From Thoreauomyces humboldtii (Eukaryota; Chytridiomycota; Chytridiomycetes; Spizellomycetales; Powellomycetaceae), in contig JADGJA010000433.1 of assembly GCA_027596035.1 (NCBI GenBank), forward strand, positions 1-18,882: DNA of 18,882 nt. The letters are read 5' to 3'. Position numbers and translations under genes: made by a program. Positions 1 to 9,449 of the stretch are shown piece after piece. How positions within the stretch are numbered: the stretch's first letter is position 1; each line of letters starts with the position of its first letter. The notes beneath the pieces were generated by a model that saw nothing but the letters and a program-made list of their open reading frames with translations, was not told the DNA's origin and made no database searches.

Positions 1-183
1 GAAAACATGATCGTGTCTGGGTGTGCATGTCTTACGTGTGAATCGATTGTCCCGAGAGGAGCCGTAGAGGTGTCGCTGCATGTAGGCGGTGTGAGCTGCG
101 GAAGGGTCTGTCCATCTTGGGTCGTAGTCGTCGGTCAGTGGGAGAAGCGGTGGATGAGAGACGGTAGCCGCTGCGAGAGCCAT
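1..183 (-). CDS. Probable first exon of an unidentified gene, cut by the left edge
   Basis: Reading the minus strand from ATG at 183-181 gives 49 open codons beginning MALAAATVSHPPLLPLTDDY and including DPRWTDPSAAHTAYMQRHLY. A good 5' splice donor, GTAAGA, follows at 35-30, so the exon would be 36-183, ending in phase 1. The rest of the gene lies outside the window. I do not recognise the protein. The support is the even, non-repetitive amino-acid composition, the strong donor, and the position downstream of and co-directional with the kinase gene. There is no in-frame stop just upstream of the ATG, so the start could lie further out. It could also be a chance open stretch. Confidence 0.35.
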   Translation of the reverse strand, partial: MALAAATVSHPPLLPLTDDYDPRWTDPSAAHTAYMQRHLYGSSRDNRFTRKTCTPRHDHVF

Positions 184-420
184 GATGAAGGGGGAACGAG
201 AGGCTCGAAGGGTTTGCCGGAATAGGATGTGCCTCTCTGGCCTTGCGCTCCGTTCGAGGAGGGGACGCAGAGGAGAGAGCAGAGGGAGGGCAACCAACTG
301 TTCCGAATACGTTTGCGGGACTCTGGACTCTGGCAGAGAGGGCCCTTTGGACAGCTGCTGAACACTCCCCGCCGCTTGCCCCCCGAAATGTCCGACAGAC
401 AGACGTGTTACGGTAAGCCT

Positions 421-456
421 CATAACACCTCGCATAACACCTCGCATAGCACCTCG
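421..456. repeat. Three tandem copies of a 12-nt unit
   Basis: The unit CATAACACCTCG occurs at 421-432 and 433-444, with a one-base variant (CATAGCACCTCG) at 445-456. It lies about 240 nt upstream of the probable left-edge gene start. No function can be read from it. Confidence 0.9.
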
Positions 457-534
457 TAGTGACTTGGAACCCATCACAACACCTTTCCCAGGATTTTTTT
501 CACACATGATGGTATATTTCGTGTATGTGGGGTG

Positions 535-597
535 TCGTGTGTGTGTGTGCATAGTGTGGTTCATGTGTGTGTGTGTGTGTGTATGTGCAAGTGCGTG
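535..597. repeat. TG/CA dinucleotide microsatellite
   Basis: The stretch is mostly alternating T and G, interrupted by short non-repeat pieces. The longest pure run is at about 564-582. Confidence 0.85.
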
Positions 598-707
598 TTA
601 AAAAAAAAACACCGTTAGGAATATCCGTTTTCTTCAGAGGTAAAGGGTAATTTTTCCTCCTCCCTCTTCACCGCTCTTGGGTGGTTGCGTCTCTTCTCTC
701 TTTCTTC

Positions 708-3700
708 TCAGGCCTGCTGAGGCCTCATGGACCGCATGTAGGGATGGTCCCTCTTCCAAACGGCTCCCACCCTCGCTCGGATGGGTCCTCCTCCACCTTC
801 TCCGTCTCCAACTTCCCCGGCTCTACCCTCTCCTCCTCCTCCTCCGCTAGTAATGGTGGTGGTGGTGTGACTTCTGTGGCGTCCATGAAGGGTCTGGTGG
901 TGCGCTTGGAACGGATTGTGATGGTGATGGTGGTGCCGGACGTGTCCGACCCCGGAAGGAGAAGAAGACGTCGAAACCACGCCGTTGTTGCTGATGCTGT
1001 TACTGCTGCTGCTGTTGTAATTGGCGGTATCGCCACTGTTGTTCGAAACGGGGGCCACGTAGACCATGTCCCAGCCCTCTGACCCTTGTCCCCACGACTC
1101 GACCGGTGGCGGTAGGACCTGTCGAGGTCTGGAGGAGGGAGGAGCCACGATGGCGATGATCTCGACCTCGAACTCCTCCTCCTCGTCGTCGTCTTCGTCG
1201 CTCTCGCTGTCCTGGTCCTGGGGCGCAGGGACGGGTGGTACGACCGTGGAAGACGGAGGAGCGGGAACGAGGAGAGGACGAGGGACGCTGGTCCCGATTT
1301 CTTCCTCGATGATCTCGTCATCGTCGTCGTCATCGTCGTCGTCGTCGTCGTCATGGTTGGAGGAGACGACGTCCTCCATGTCGACGTCGCTGGGACTGCT
1401 GGGGACGGGAACGTGGAGGTCGATCTCCATCGGGACCGACTCGTCCGGAGGTGCATCCCCGTCCGAGACCGACATCGGAGATCCGGGAGATGGAAGGATG
1501 GGTGCTCGAGGACCAGCTACAGCAGCGGCTGCATCGAATCTCGTCTCCTGGTGTTGCTGAAGCTTCCTGGGACTCTCACCATCGTGGAACGACGCCCTCC
1601 GTCGTGAATCGGGGGAGCGAGACCTCGACCTCGATGAGATGGACGACGATCTCCTCGACCTGGACCTGTACTTTCCGGAGGTAGTCCTAGTCCTCGACCT
1701 GTCGCCTCTGGGGGAGTACGAACGACTACGGTCCCGTCTCCTCGCGTCGCTACGACGTCGGGTGTTGGTGACGCGTCTCGAGTCTCCGCTGTCGTCGGAG
1801 AAAGAGGTGCTGCGACTTCGACTGCGGTGACGGGGCCTGCTCCTGCTCCTGCTTCTGCTCCTGCTCCTGCTGGAGTCGCCGTAACGGTTGCGGTGACGAG
1901 TGGGGCGGTCGCTCTCGTAGCTGTCCCTTCGCCGAAGGGGAGACCTGTCCCTGTCGCGTCGACCGGAGCCGGAGGGCGGTCGAGCGGTGGTGGGTGCCAC
2001 GATCAATGCATTGGGGGACGTGACAGCGATGGCTGGAGTCGCTGGACCCGTGCCAGATCGGCGTTCCACGGCGGGAGCAGCGCCGTCGGAGGACTGTGGG
2101 TAATAGTGGGTCCTCTTCATGGAGAGCCCTCGGAGGTCCACCTTTCCGATGGGAGCCTCGACGATGGCAGCTGGAGCTGCGCTTTCGACCTCAGAACGAG
2201 GAGCCTGTTCCGAAACAAGCGCCGGGGGAGGAGGTGGAGGTGGGGGTGGAACACTTGCGTTGCTGACCGAGTCCGCGCTCGGCAGCTTGATCATAAACGG
2301 GGACTCGCTGCTGGTCGTAGTAGGCGGAAGTGGGATCATAAAGGGGGATGGAGCCGGGACAGAGGTCCCGTCGGTTCCCGTGCTAGTCCGAACGTTGTGT
2401 GCCGGAGTGAACCGCAGCTCGTTGCCTCGTCGAGTCGGGTGAGTTAGCTCTGCCACGCGCGTCTGAGACGAGGTGGGGAGTGGCGTTGCGGCCGCATGAG
2501 TCGAGGTCGGTGCCAATGGGTATTGCAATGCCGGTCTCTGGAGATAGTCGTGGTCCTGCGACGGACGCAACCGTGACCTGGGGTCGGGGTACGGCTCACC
2601 ACGACGGTGCGGAGGTGCGTCCACTCCATGACCGCGGGGGGTGGGCGTGCCGTAGGGTCCCGACGAGGAATAACGGGCAGGCGCTCCAAGGTACTGCGGG
2701 TGAGGATGAGCAGAGTACGGAGGTCCGGATGACTGTCGCGAAGCGAGATGCGGGTGAGTGCCGACCCGACGGTCGAACGAACCGGAGGCCACGACGCCGA
2801 AACGATCCATCGGGGTACGTGGAGATGGTCGAGTCTCCTGATGTTCGCGAGAGTTGGGTCCGAAACGTTGGACCAAGAGCTGATCGACGTCCGCTGGGAT
2901 TCCGCTGGGAGTAGGTGGCTGTTGGGCCGAATAGCGTGACTTTTCCTCGTCGACGCGTTGCATGTATTTAGCCCATTCGTCGGGAAAGTGACGCTGATCA
3001 TACTGTTTGATGTCTGCCCAGACATTCTCGATTTGATCATAGACCGTGTCGTTACTCTTCCTGTACCAAGTCTTGCGATGGTCATCCCACACGGCGTCAT
3101 GAGGAGCGGGACCTGAAGGTGTTGGCGGAGGTAGAGAACCCGCACTGGCGGCTGCGGCTGCAGCTGCAGCTGCAGCCCCTCTTGCAGTGGACTGCATATA
3201 GTCGACAGGAGGCTTGCGACCGTTTTCTTTCTGCTGCTTCACACGCTCCTTGCATTCAAACTCGTGATATGAGCCGTCAACAAAAGGAATCCTGTCAAGG
3301 GCGAGCGGTCACGTCAGCAAACGGTAGAAGGCATCTATGCGTACGACACCAAGTCACTCACTCGGCAGGCGTGGATGCCAGAGGCTCCTCTTCCGTGAAG
3401 AACGGGTGGGCTAGGGCTTGCGTGGCGCTAGGTCGGATGTCGGCATTGTAAGAAAGCAACTTGACGATCAAGTCGATAGCCATCGGGGGAACGGGGATGT
3501 TTTCACGAGTCCTGCCAGTGAAGAGAAGTCAGCCCTTTCCTTTCAGTTACACCAACAGCAGTCCGGGGACTCACCTGTCTGTCAGGTACTGTTCGAGTCG
3601 CCGTGGGTATTTCTCCGGTGGGCTTCGCCACATCCTCGCCCATGAGTACTCCATCTTGAGCAGGGACTCCCAGTCCTCCTCGGTGGGGTGTCCGCAGATG

Positions 3701-5954
3701 TTGAAGATACGCTTGACTTGCTCAGTATCGCGACCACGTGTAGTGTGGAAGATGGGGAATTTGAGGAACATCTCTGCTAGAACGCATCTGGAAGTAGAGG
3801 GTGAGTCAGATGTAAGAAACTTCTTCTACCTCACAACCTCGAAAAGAGACGTACCCGGCACCCCACATGTCGAGCCCGTAAGTGTAATGAATGTCTCCAA
3901 GGAGGATCTCAGGGGATCGGTACCAAACAGTACAAACGCGGTTCGTGTAGCCCGGGTCGGTGTAGTCGACCTCGCGAGCAAACCCAAAATCGGCAATCTT
4001 CACTTCTCCTCGCGAGTTCATGAGTAAGTTTCCAACTAGATAGGAAAAACGACAAGTTAGCCCGTTTTCGGGGAAAGTGCTAAACATGGAAATCGAAACA
4101 AACCTTTCAGATCGCGATGCATCACCCCATTTGAATGCATGAACTCCAGACCGGTGAAAAGTTGTTTTGCGATACTCTTGAGGTGTTGGGTCTTGAGAAG
4201 CTTCTTGTCCGGAAGATGCTGCATGAGGCCGGCAAGATCGTGGTCAACGTATTCTAGAACGAGGGATAGATGCACAGCAGGACTTTCGTCGCCTTGTGCA
4301 GGAGCTACGGAAAGAGGAAAGCAAGTAAGAACGCATCAGAATCGTGTGGGAGGGTTTTTATCAGGCGTGCTTCGAAACAATGATCAAGCTTACGCTTCGT
4401 GAACGACACCACTCCCAAACATTCAAGGATGTTAGGGTGACGGTAACGGTCGAGGAACTTCATCTCGCGTAGATTTGGGACAGTGAACTGAAACAAAGTC
4501 CAAGCAACAGTTAGCAAGGTTGGGACCAAAGACCGGGATAAAGCGGCATAACACAAAGAAAAGAAGTCGATCCAGCTTACCAAATTGTTGTTATTCTTAC
4601 GATCCGTAATCTGCTTCAGAGCCACGACACGACCATCCTCGCGTCGTTTCGCTCTGAAGACGGTGCCGAAGGTTCCCTGACCTATACGCACGAGATCGTC
4701 AAAGTGGTCGTCGGTGCTTCGATAGATCTGGGTGTTCGTGAGCACTTTGGTGATGTCGGGTCCGCGCATCTCTCGAAGGAGTCGAACGTCATTGGGAGTC
4801 AGTTTGTCCATCTGTCGGAACGTGAGACTAAGCAAGTCGGCTTGAGGGTCGTTCAAGACCCGAGCGACAGTCGGTGGGTTGAGGTCCATGGGAACGACGA
4901 TAGATGAGTTCACCTCGGGAGTGGTCAAGTCCATGGGGACGACCTCGTCCCTTGTGGATGAGTGAGTGGATCTGGATGATCGACCGCGAATCTTGCTTCC
5001 GTCGTAGGTCGTGCGCCCGCGCTCTTCCTTTGAACGAGATGGTGACCGTGACCATGATCGATCTCTCCTGGTCGGTCCACGCGTCGATTCCGACCTTCTC
5101 TCGTCGCGACCAGCGTCGAACGACGGTCGTCGAATGGTGGGTCGGTGCTGATCCTCGTCGTGGATCACACGGACGTCTTCCGTGACACGAGGACGTGATC
5201 TGTCCCGCCAGTTATCATCTCGAGAGCTTCCGTGCGGACGATCATCGAAGTGCCAGTCGTTGGATCGCCGACGTTCTCCATGTCGGCTGTATGGTGCAGG
5301 ATGATCGTTTCGCGTGTCTCTGTCACTTCGGGACGAGGACGAAGCGTGCCGATCGCTATCGTCGGCTGCCCGCCTGCGGTGTTCCCTGTCGCGCTCCCGG
5401 TCGCGATCGTGGCTGTCATGTTGTGCCAAGCGCCAATCGTCTCGAGCAGTGTCCCGGTGCTCACGGGTACTGCTGCGGGAAGGAGCATAGCTCCGAGGAG
5501 TTGCACTGTGGCGTGCGGTGGGGGACTGAGAACGTCGATCAATGCGGTTGTAAGAAGATGATGCTTGTCGTCGCTTCTCGGGCGAGACGTATCCCGGCGA
5601 GACGGGAGAGGATAGACGGGGAGCTGAAGGGCCTCGACGAGGTGGAGATAGATGACGAGGTGGAAGACCGCTCTCGGGGTGGTAGTTCCGTCGCTCGTCC
5701 TTTCGATGGACCCCTTCTCGTCTAGGAGGTGGCAGTGACGGCGAGCGTCTCGCGGGGGCCGGAAGGACGGGCGATAGCGGCTCTGGTCTAGCGATGGGAC
5801 GTTTGGGCGCTGCGACGATGGGTACGTTGCCGGTGTGAAAGAGCTCGATGCGTTTGTTGGCGTTAGCTTTGGGACGGTTGGCAGCAACGCTGTTCAAGGC
5901 AAAGGACATTTTCTTTAAGGGTTGACCTCCCGTGGGTTGACGATGTCCGCTCAT
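708..5954 (-). CDS. CTK1/CDK12-type cyclin-dependent kinase with RS-rich N- and C-terminal extensions
   Basis: Predicted to phosphorylate the RNA polymerase II C-terminal domain with a cyclin partner in the nucleus (inferred from family). Exons, 5' to 3': 5954-4581, 4487-4394, 4304-4104, 4035-3855, 3787-3575, 3511-3362, 3291-708. They join in frame to 1598 residues. Visible parts: an RS/RD-rich N-terminus (about 80-330); glycine loop GQGTFG (425-430); catalytic lysine in VVALK (K447); VDHDLAGLM, typical of CDK9/CDK12; HRDLK (552-556); DFG (572-574); activation-loop Thr587 in YTNRVCTVWYR; HPFF at the domain end; then HEFECKER. The last exon has no ATG of its own in the right place and is reached by a clean GTGAGT/TTGACAG intron. 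It adds poly-Ala, poly-Pro, a long RS block, Asp- and Glu-rich runs and six histidines. Odd: TVPNLRE stands where PITALRE/PITAQRE is usual. Met16 (5909) has an A at -3 and is an alternative start. BUR1/CDK9 is the other possible assignment. Confidence 0.92.
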
Positions 5955-6548
5955 CGCTGGAACCGGTGCAAAAGCAAGGACGCCTGTTTGATGCCTTGCA
6001 CCGAAGCCGGAGAAGCGGTTGCTGAACAGCCTTCAGGAGATGAAAGAGACTCCACAGACGGAACCACCACGAAAAGATTTGTGGATTGGGTGGTTTCGGG
6101 TGGATGACGGGCTGACTGGTGGGGAGGACGATGATCCAAAAGCAGATCCTATTGGCGGTTTCCTGCTGCTCGGTCGGCAGGGAGTGTGCGTACAGACTAA
6201 GGAAGGTGAGATGAACGGGGAGTGAGATTGCGATGCCGACGGTATGCTTAGGTGGTCGGGGATGCGGTACGAGAGGCGTGGCCGAGGTGTCGTAGCGAGC
6301 TGAGTTTTGTCCTCGTCCAGGAATAGGCACAGCTTGTGCAATGCGATGAAAAGTCTCCGCCGAGGGGACGCGGGCGAAGCGATAACGCCTCGGAGGAAGC
6401 TCAGTGACGAAGAGATATGGGGTTTCCACAGAAACAAGACCCCTCACGGAGAGAGCGAGAGAGAGGATGGGGGTATACAAGCAGTGCAGTCTTGAAGCCG
6501 TCTGAGAAGATGGAAGGTGACCCGTATGTCCTCCAACGTAACAGCTTT

Positions 6549-6572
6549 CGTCGTCGTCGTCGTCGTCGTCGT
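6549..6572. repeat. CGT trinucleotide microsatellite
   Basis: Eight tandem CGT units are followed by GTG-rich sequence, within the divergent promoter region. Confidence 0.9.
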
Positions 6573-6888
6573 GGTGGTGGGTCGTGGGTCGTGGCCAAGT
6601 GACTCTGGCTACTCGTGTATCGTGCACGACTCGTTACCCGTTACCAGGTTCCGACACAGAAAGTTTCCACGGACCGACCGGGCAACGCTCGTTGGGAGAC
6701 GGAACGCCGTGGTGGTACCAGGTTTACCGGAGGTCCGGGGGAGGCTCATCGTTTCGTCCTCTCTTTCTTTTTGGTTGTTTTGACGCGGGATGCATGTCTC
6801 CCGGTGGTATACACACACATGCGGGGATTGCGCAGTGTTCATTTTGCATCCCGAGGCTCTCCCCCTCCCCTTTTTTGCACACCTTTTT

Positions 6889-6895
6889 TATATAT
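6889..6895 (+). promoter_or_regulatory. TATA-like element of the symporter gene
   Basis: TATATAT follows a run of T and lies 80 nt upstream of the symporter ATG, a plausible distance for a core promoter with a short 5' leader. No transcript evidence is available. Confidence 0.5.
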
Positions 6896-6915
6896 GGGGT
6901 GAGAGGGGGGGACTC

Positions 6916-6942
6916 CAGCAGCAGCAGCAGAAGTAGCAGCAG
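6916..6942. repeat. CAG repeat in the symporter 5' leader
   Basis: Five CAG units, then AAGTAG and two more CAG units, lie just upstream of the symporter ATG. Three GTACG-type units follow at about 6947-6961. If the TATA-like element is used, this would be in the 5' UTR. Confidence 0.8.
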
Positions 6943-6974
6943 GACGTACGGTACGGTACGGATATCAAGAAAGA

Positions 6975-9103
6975 ATGGCCACCCTCAAGGCGCTGGCGTT
7001 GTCCCTGTCCCTCCTGGCAGTCTTCCTCTTTGCCATCCTCGCCCTCTTCCTCACCTGGCGGAGATCACGGAAGAACATTGCCGGCGACGACTCGACCGAG
7101 TTCTTCCTCACAGCCAAAAAGTCCATCCCACTCTGGCGCATCGCTTGGAGCTTCTTTGCCAGCGCTACGGGTTCATGGATCGTCTACGCCGTCCCTGCGT
7201 GAGTAGTGACCGTCGCTCCCTCTTGGCTCTCACGCCACCCAGTGTTTCCCGTTCTCATACGTTCCCCTCCCAGCTTCGTGGTGGACTCCGAGTTCGGCGC
7301 GGGCTACATCGGTCTCATCTCCTACTCGGTCTTCACCGGTCTCCCGTTGGTCATCGTGGCCATGGTCGGTGAGCACATCCGGAACCGTTACCCGACCGTC
7401 CTCTCCTGGGGCGACTTTTGTCAGAAGAGGTTTGGCACGGCCACCCAGGTCGCAGTCTCCCTCATCGTCCTGCTCAACATGGCCATCAACCTGTGCGCCG
7501 AGTACACGGCAGTCGGCGAGCTGTTCAGTCAGATCGTCGGCGTCAATGCCATCCTTCCCATCCTCGTGGTGAGTGTCTGGCCCTTCCGACCGCGCGGAGC
7601 GCGGTCATCCCTTTCCCGCACGAATCGCGGATATCCCTCGTCACCGCGAGCGGACCGAGCGAGCTGTCCCTTGCGACCGCGCAAAGCGCGGTCATCCCTC
7701 GTCACCGCGAGCGGAGCGAGCGAGTTGTCCTTTGCGACCGCGCAGAGCGCGGTCATGCTCTTTGCCGCGCTCCGCGCGGCATCCTTTCTTTCCTCATCTT
7801 CCTGTGCATCTGCGCTTTGCGCGGATAACACAAGAGTTTCACTGTTTTCTGACCCTTACCTGTCCGTCCCTCCAGATCGGCATCCTGACCATGATCTACA
7901 CGTCGGTCGGCGGTCTCTACGTCTCGATCGTCACCGACCAATTCCAAGGCATCTTCTCCATCCTTCTTCTCCTCGTCACCGCCGTCTACATCGCCGTGAC
8001 GTTCCGTCTGCCGGACCCTCTGCCGGACCTCGGACCCATCCTCGGAGCCAACTACGCGGGATGGTCCTCGATCGGCACGCTGGGGATCTCGCTCACGTGC
8101 GCGACCTTCTTCTCGGACGCCATCTGGCAGCGGGTGTGGGCGTCGGCCGACCGCAGGACGCTCCTCAAGGGATCCAGTCTGGGAGCCCTCCTGGCCACCA
8201 TCATGGCCTTCTTCTTCGGGTTCGGTGGTTTCCTGGCCGCGTGGGGTGGGGTCATGGGAGACGACAGCAACCTAGCCTTCTTCGACCTGCTGTCCCAGGG
8301 CGGTACCAACCCTCACATCTGGATCGTGGTCGTCATCGTCATCCTGGCCGCCGTCATGAACGAGTCGGCCGTGGACGCCTATCAGTCGGCTTTGACCGAC
8401 ACGGTCGTGGCCCTGGCCACCTGTCTCGGCGTGCCGAGGTTGCTCAAGAGGGACGAGTTCCCCCTCATGCCTGCGAGGTTCCTCACCCTCGTCATCAACA
8501 TCCCCATCATGATCGTGGCTACCAGGGGATACCGTATCAACCAGCTGTACCTCGTGAGTCTTCGAATCCCACCTTAACTACACCTTCTTATCCCCCTTTT
8601 TTTTTACTCATCTCCTTTCTCTTTTCCCCCCACAGATCCCAAACATGATAACTTCATGCGCAACCCTCCCCATCCTCCTCGGCCTGATCCCCCGGATCGA
8701 AGGGTACGTGCACGGCGGCTCCGTGATCTTCGGAACCCTCTTCTCCCTGTTCTCGGTCATGGTGCACGGTCGCATCACGGCGGGAGACTGGAAGGACGGG
8801 ATCGTCCAGAACTTTTACACGACCTACCTGTACGACGCGTTCCTGACCGCCCTCATCTCGAGCGTCGTGGGCGTCGCCGTCTGGGCGGTGGGGGAGTGGG
8901 TCGTCAGGAGGGCCTTGGGGTGGCCGACCTGGGTCGTCAGGGATGGGAAGGGGAACGGCGTCAGGGTCGCGGATGATTACAACGGTGGCGTCGGGAACCG
9001 GTCGTCGGTCGTGGGAGGACGCGGTGGTGGTGGTGGGGGCGGTGGAGTTGGCGGTGCGAGTCATGAGACCATCGATGCTGGTGCTGACGGACTACGCAAG
9101 TAG
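6975..9103 (+). CDS. Sodium:solute symporter (SSS) family membrane transporter
   Basis: Predicted plasma-membrane cotransporter of the SSS family (urea/sugar/proline symporter type). The substrate cannot be read from the sequence; the fungal urea transporter DUR3 is a relative. Exons 6975-7198, 7274-7568, 7876-8553 and 8636-9103 join in frame to 554 residues. Evidence: an N-terminal membrane segment (about 6-27), then many hydrophobic segments. The family pattern TSVGGLYVSIVTDQFQG (182-198) matches the canonical VGGLKAV-TDVIQ motif. SDAIWQRVWASADRR corresponds to the family's QR..A segment. The C-terminal 55 residues are hydrophilic and glycine-rich. Introns are 75, 307 and 82 nt; the first and third are ordinary, while the second is packed with hairpin repeats. 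The start ATG has A at -3. The gene converges on the phosphodiesterase gene. Confidence 0.92.
7588..7822. repeat. Array of GC-rich palindromic hairpins inside symporter intron 2
   Basis: Three copies of GACCGCGC-NNN-GCGCGGTC (7588-7606, 7675-7693, 7736-7754) each form a perfect 8-bp stem with a 3-nt loop (GGA, AAA, AGA). They are joined by related spacers containing CACCGCGAGCGG and TTGCGACC, with unit spacings of 87 and 61 nt. The longer unit carries 26 extra nucleotides. A fourth hairpin of different sequence but the same design lies at 7763-7781 (TGCCGCGC-TCC-GCGCGGCA), and a small one at 7812-7822 (GCGC-TTT-GCGC). Stems are conserved while loops vary. The array fills most of the 307-nt intron. 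Confidence 0.9.
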
Positions 9104-9449
9104 AGAGAGAGATTTGGTTCCCTTCCTTTGGAAAACGTTATGTTATTGCGGGACACGTTTTTTTTGGTTGAACGCCCCCTCCTCATGTTCTCTCACACTG
9201 GTTATTGCAAGAAATCATTATTGCTGATTCTTCCCTCATTGTTCGAAAGCTGTATTCCAGTCCTCGCCCCAGAAAGCGGCGAAATAGGGAGGCATTAGAA
9301 CCGCCAGGTCGTGTATGTACAAAAAAGTAAGGGAAAAGCGGCGACCAAAAGGAAAGAAGGGGCATCAACAAAAAAAAAGGAGCGGCGCGAGGGGAGAGGG
9401 TATCAGTAGATGGGATGGTAGCAGGGGGTGCCCGATCCTCCTGCAAGTC
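9104..9449. other. Convergent intergenic region
   Basis: These 346 nt separate the symporter stop (plus) from the phosphodiesterase stop (minus) and should hold both 3' UTRs. There are A and T homopolymer runs (T8 near 9160, A9 near 9370). No canonical AATAAA stands out on either strand, and no gene is seen. Confidence 0.6.

Larger units (their letters stand above)
184..707. other. Intergenic region between the kinase 3' end and the left-edge gene
   Basis: This 524-nt stretch lies between the stop of the minus-strand kinase and the start of the minus-strand left-edge gene, so it should hold a 3' UTR and a promoter. It contains a 12-nt tandem repeat, a TG/CA-rich stretch, a run of A at 601-609, and pyrimidine-rich DNA just after the kinase stop. 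I see no AATAAA on the minus strand and no convincing coding region. Confidence 0.6.
5955..6974. other. Divergent intergenic region, kinase (minus) and symporter (plus) promoters
   Basis: This 1-kb stretch lies between two genes transcribed away from each other. It has trinucleotide repeats, pyrimidine tracts and a TATA-like element near the symporter. Long open frames exist on both strands, but they are built from simple-sequence DNA and overlap each other, and none shows a recognisable domain. Confidence 0.7.

Noticed and set aside
1066..2447. Long plus-strand open frames opposite the kinase tail (Ser-, Ala- and Gly-rich)
   Set aside because: They are the antisense of RS-, Asp- and Pro-coding repeats. 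Low-complexity GC-rich coding DNA gives open frames on the other strand, and no domain is seen.
5863..6627. Minus-strand open frame of about 250 codons upstream of the kinase
   Set aside because: It is Ser/Pro/His-rich from pyrimidine-rich and CGT-repeat DNA, overlaps the kinase start in another frame, and has no motif. It is treated as promoter or 5' UTR.
7573..7875. Open frame running through symporter intron 2
   Set aside because: The frame continues into exon 3, but the 5' part encodes repeated Arg/Ser/Ala peptides from the hairpin array. Splicing from 7568 to 7876 restores the conserved family sequence.
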